A stretch of 64,000 nt of DNA, taken from assembly GCF_030268065.1 (NCBI RefSeq), contig NZ_BSDD01000004.1, positions 248,001 through 312,000 of the forward strand, written 5' to 3'. Shown piece by piece: positions 63,294-64,000 of the stretch (position 1 is the stretch's first letter; the number at the start of each line of letters is the position of its first letter). The notes below the pieces were generated by a model. That model worked only from the letters and a program-made list of their open reading frames with translations. It was not told where the DNA came from and did no database searches. The stretch comes from Geothrix rubra. Lineage in GTDB: Bacteria > Acidobacteriota > Holophagae > Holophagales > Holophagaceae. The position numbers and the translations under genes are program-made.

Positions 63294-64000
63294 ATGCGTC
63301 TTGCCGTTCTGACCCTTGTTCTCGCGTCCTTGACCCTCAACCTCCACGCCGCGCCCAAGGGCCGCCGAACCAGGCGGGCCTCCCACCCTGCGGCGGACGG
63401 ATCCTGGCACGTGGTGCGGAAGGGGGAGACCGGCGCCAAGGTGGCCCGGGACAACGGCCTGAGCCTCCCGGAGCTGAAGGCGCTGAACCCCCACGTGAAC
63501 CTGGCGCACCTGTCCGTGGGGACCCGGTTGAAGGTGGGGGCCGGCCCCGCCGCCGCAACGCAGGCCCGAGTTGAAATGGCCGAACCGGCCCCGTCCCCCG
63601 TGGTGCCGGTCACGCCCCTGGCCGCCCTGCCCGCCGGCCCCGACATCGCCCCGGCGCCCATGCCCCACCTGGAGGGCCTCCAGCCCTACCGGATGCGGAT
63701 CCCCCTCCCGTCCACGGCCTCGGCCCACCGGACCCTGCACCTGGCCCCCGAGTCGGCCGAGGACCTGCTGGCCCGGATGCGCCCCGTGGTGCCGCCCGTG
63801 AGCGAGGCCGAGCTGGCCGCCCTCCTGCCCTCCTTCACGCCGGCGGATCCGGACCACCTGGACCTCCTCTGGCCCGTGGAGACGCGCACCATCAGCTCCG
63901 CCTGGGGCCCCCGGATGCGGACGAAGATGGTCCGCGTCCGGAACCAGCGGAAGAAGCGGATCCGCTACCGCGGCCGGCACAAGGGCGTGGACCTGACCGC
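63294..64000 (+). CDS. LysM and M23 peptidase, cut by the window end
   Basis: At least 235 residues; the 3' end is outside. Signal peptide MRLAVLTLVLASLTLNLHA, LysM domain about 36-82 (WHVVRKGETGAKVARDNGLS), Pro-rich linker, then the start of M23: ETRTISSAWGPRM and RHKGVDLTA. The HxGxD zinc ligands are intact, unlike the EnvC-like protein at 27.9 kb. Probably a peptidoglycan endopeptidase of the periplasm. Confidence 0.9.
   Translation, partial: MRLAVLTLVLASLTLNLHAAPKGRRTRRASHPAADGSWHVVRKGETGAKVARDNGLSLPELKALNPHVNLAHLSVGTRLKVGAGPAAATQARVEMAEPAPSPVVPVTPLAALPAGPDIAPAPMPHLEGLQPYRMRIPLPSTASAHRTLHLAPESAEDLLARMRPVVPPVSEAELAALLPSFTPADPDHLDLLWPVETRTISSAWGPRMRTKMVRVRNQRKKRIRYRGRHKGVDLT

Overview
This is high-GC bacterial DNA (mostly about 70% G+C by eye, strong third-position GC bias, many ATGA/GTGA stop-start overlaps) from a Gram-negative organism: it encodes a TonB-dependent receptor, several outer-membrane barrels, lipoproteins and an EnvC-like protein. 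An Ehr-type membrane complex, an N-acylornithine carbamoyltransferase arginine pathway, Hanks-type kinases and many unrecognised barrels together suggest Acidobacteriota, most likely Holophagae (Geothrix/Holophaga relatives). That placement is inference; there is no rRNA gene to confirm it.

Layout. 0-8 kb: ribosomal and housekeeping genes (rplS, rplU, rpmA, obgE, nadD, rsfS), interrupted by a small barrel, a convergent UbiD-family decarboxylase and a TonB receptor. 8-13 kb: glutamate dehydrogenase, a DUF535 protein, a FadL/PorV-like barrel and a Ser/Thr kinase with a periplasmic N-terminus. 13-24 kb, minus strand: a DUF4382 lipoprotein, then a seven-gene translationally coupled operon related to group 4 hydrogenases and complex I. 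Its large subunit lacks the Ni-binding cysteines, so it fits the Ehr (energy-converting hydrogenase-related) class rather than a hydrogenase. 24-30 kb: an unknown 830-aa outer-membrane protein whose last coding bases are tandemly repeated, a lone GspF/PilC protein, an EnvC-like LytM protein and a six-helix membrane protein.

30-40 kb: argR diverges from a complete arginine block (argD, N-acylornithine carbamoyltransferase, argB, M20 deacylase, argH, argG, a P-loop protein of unknown role, argC). The argR/argD gap is full of TGCAT half-sites. Every non-overlapping junction from argD to the P-loop gene carries a long periodic palindrome. Glutamate is presumably acylated elsewhere, or perhaps by the P-loop protein, and carbamoylated at the acyl-ornithine stage.

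41-51 kb is mixed: an M20 dipeptidase, a Fic protein with AT-rich upstream DNA, a DUF2238 protein, a Cys-rich PAS histidine kinase, an SPFH / ribbon-helix-helix / unknown operon (the 59-aa middle gene is easily missed), a second Ser/Thr kinase, a barrel, a transglutaminase-like protein, a lipoprotein and a decayed methyltransferase. 51.5-53.4 kb is a sharply AT-rich islet with a three-helix membrane protein and a TIR-domain protein, a candidate uncharacterised defence pair. 53.5-64 kb returns to core genes: lpdA, a desaturase with a long charged tail, a dicarboxylate symporter, an AI-2E family protein, a Cache protein, serA, a HAD phosphatase, moaC and a LysM/M23 peptidase cut by the window end.
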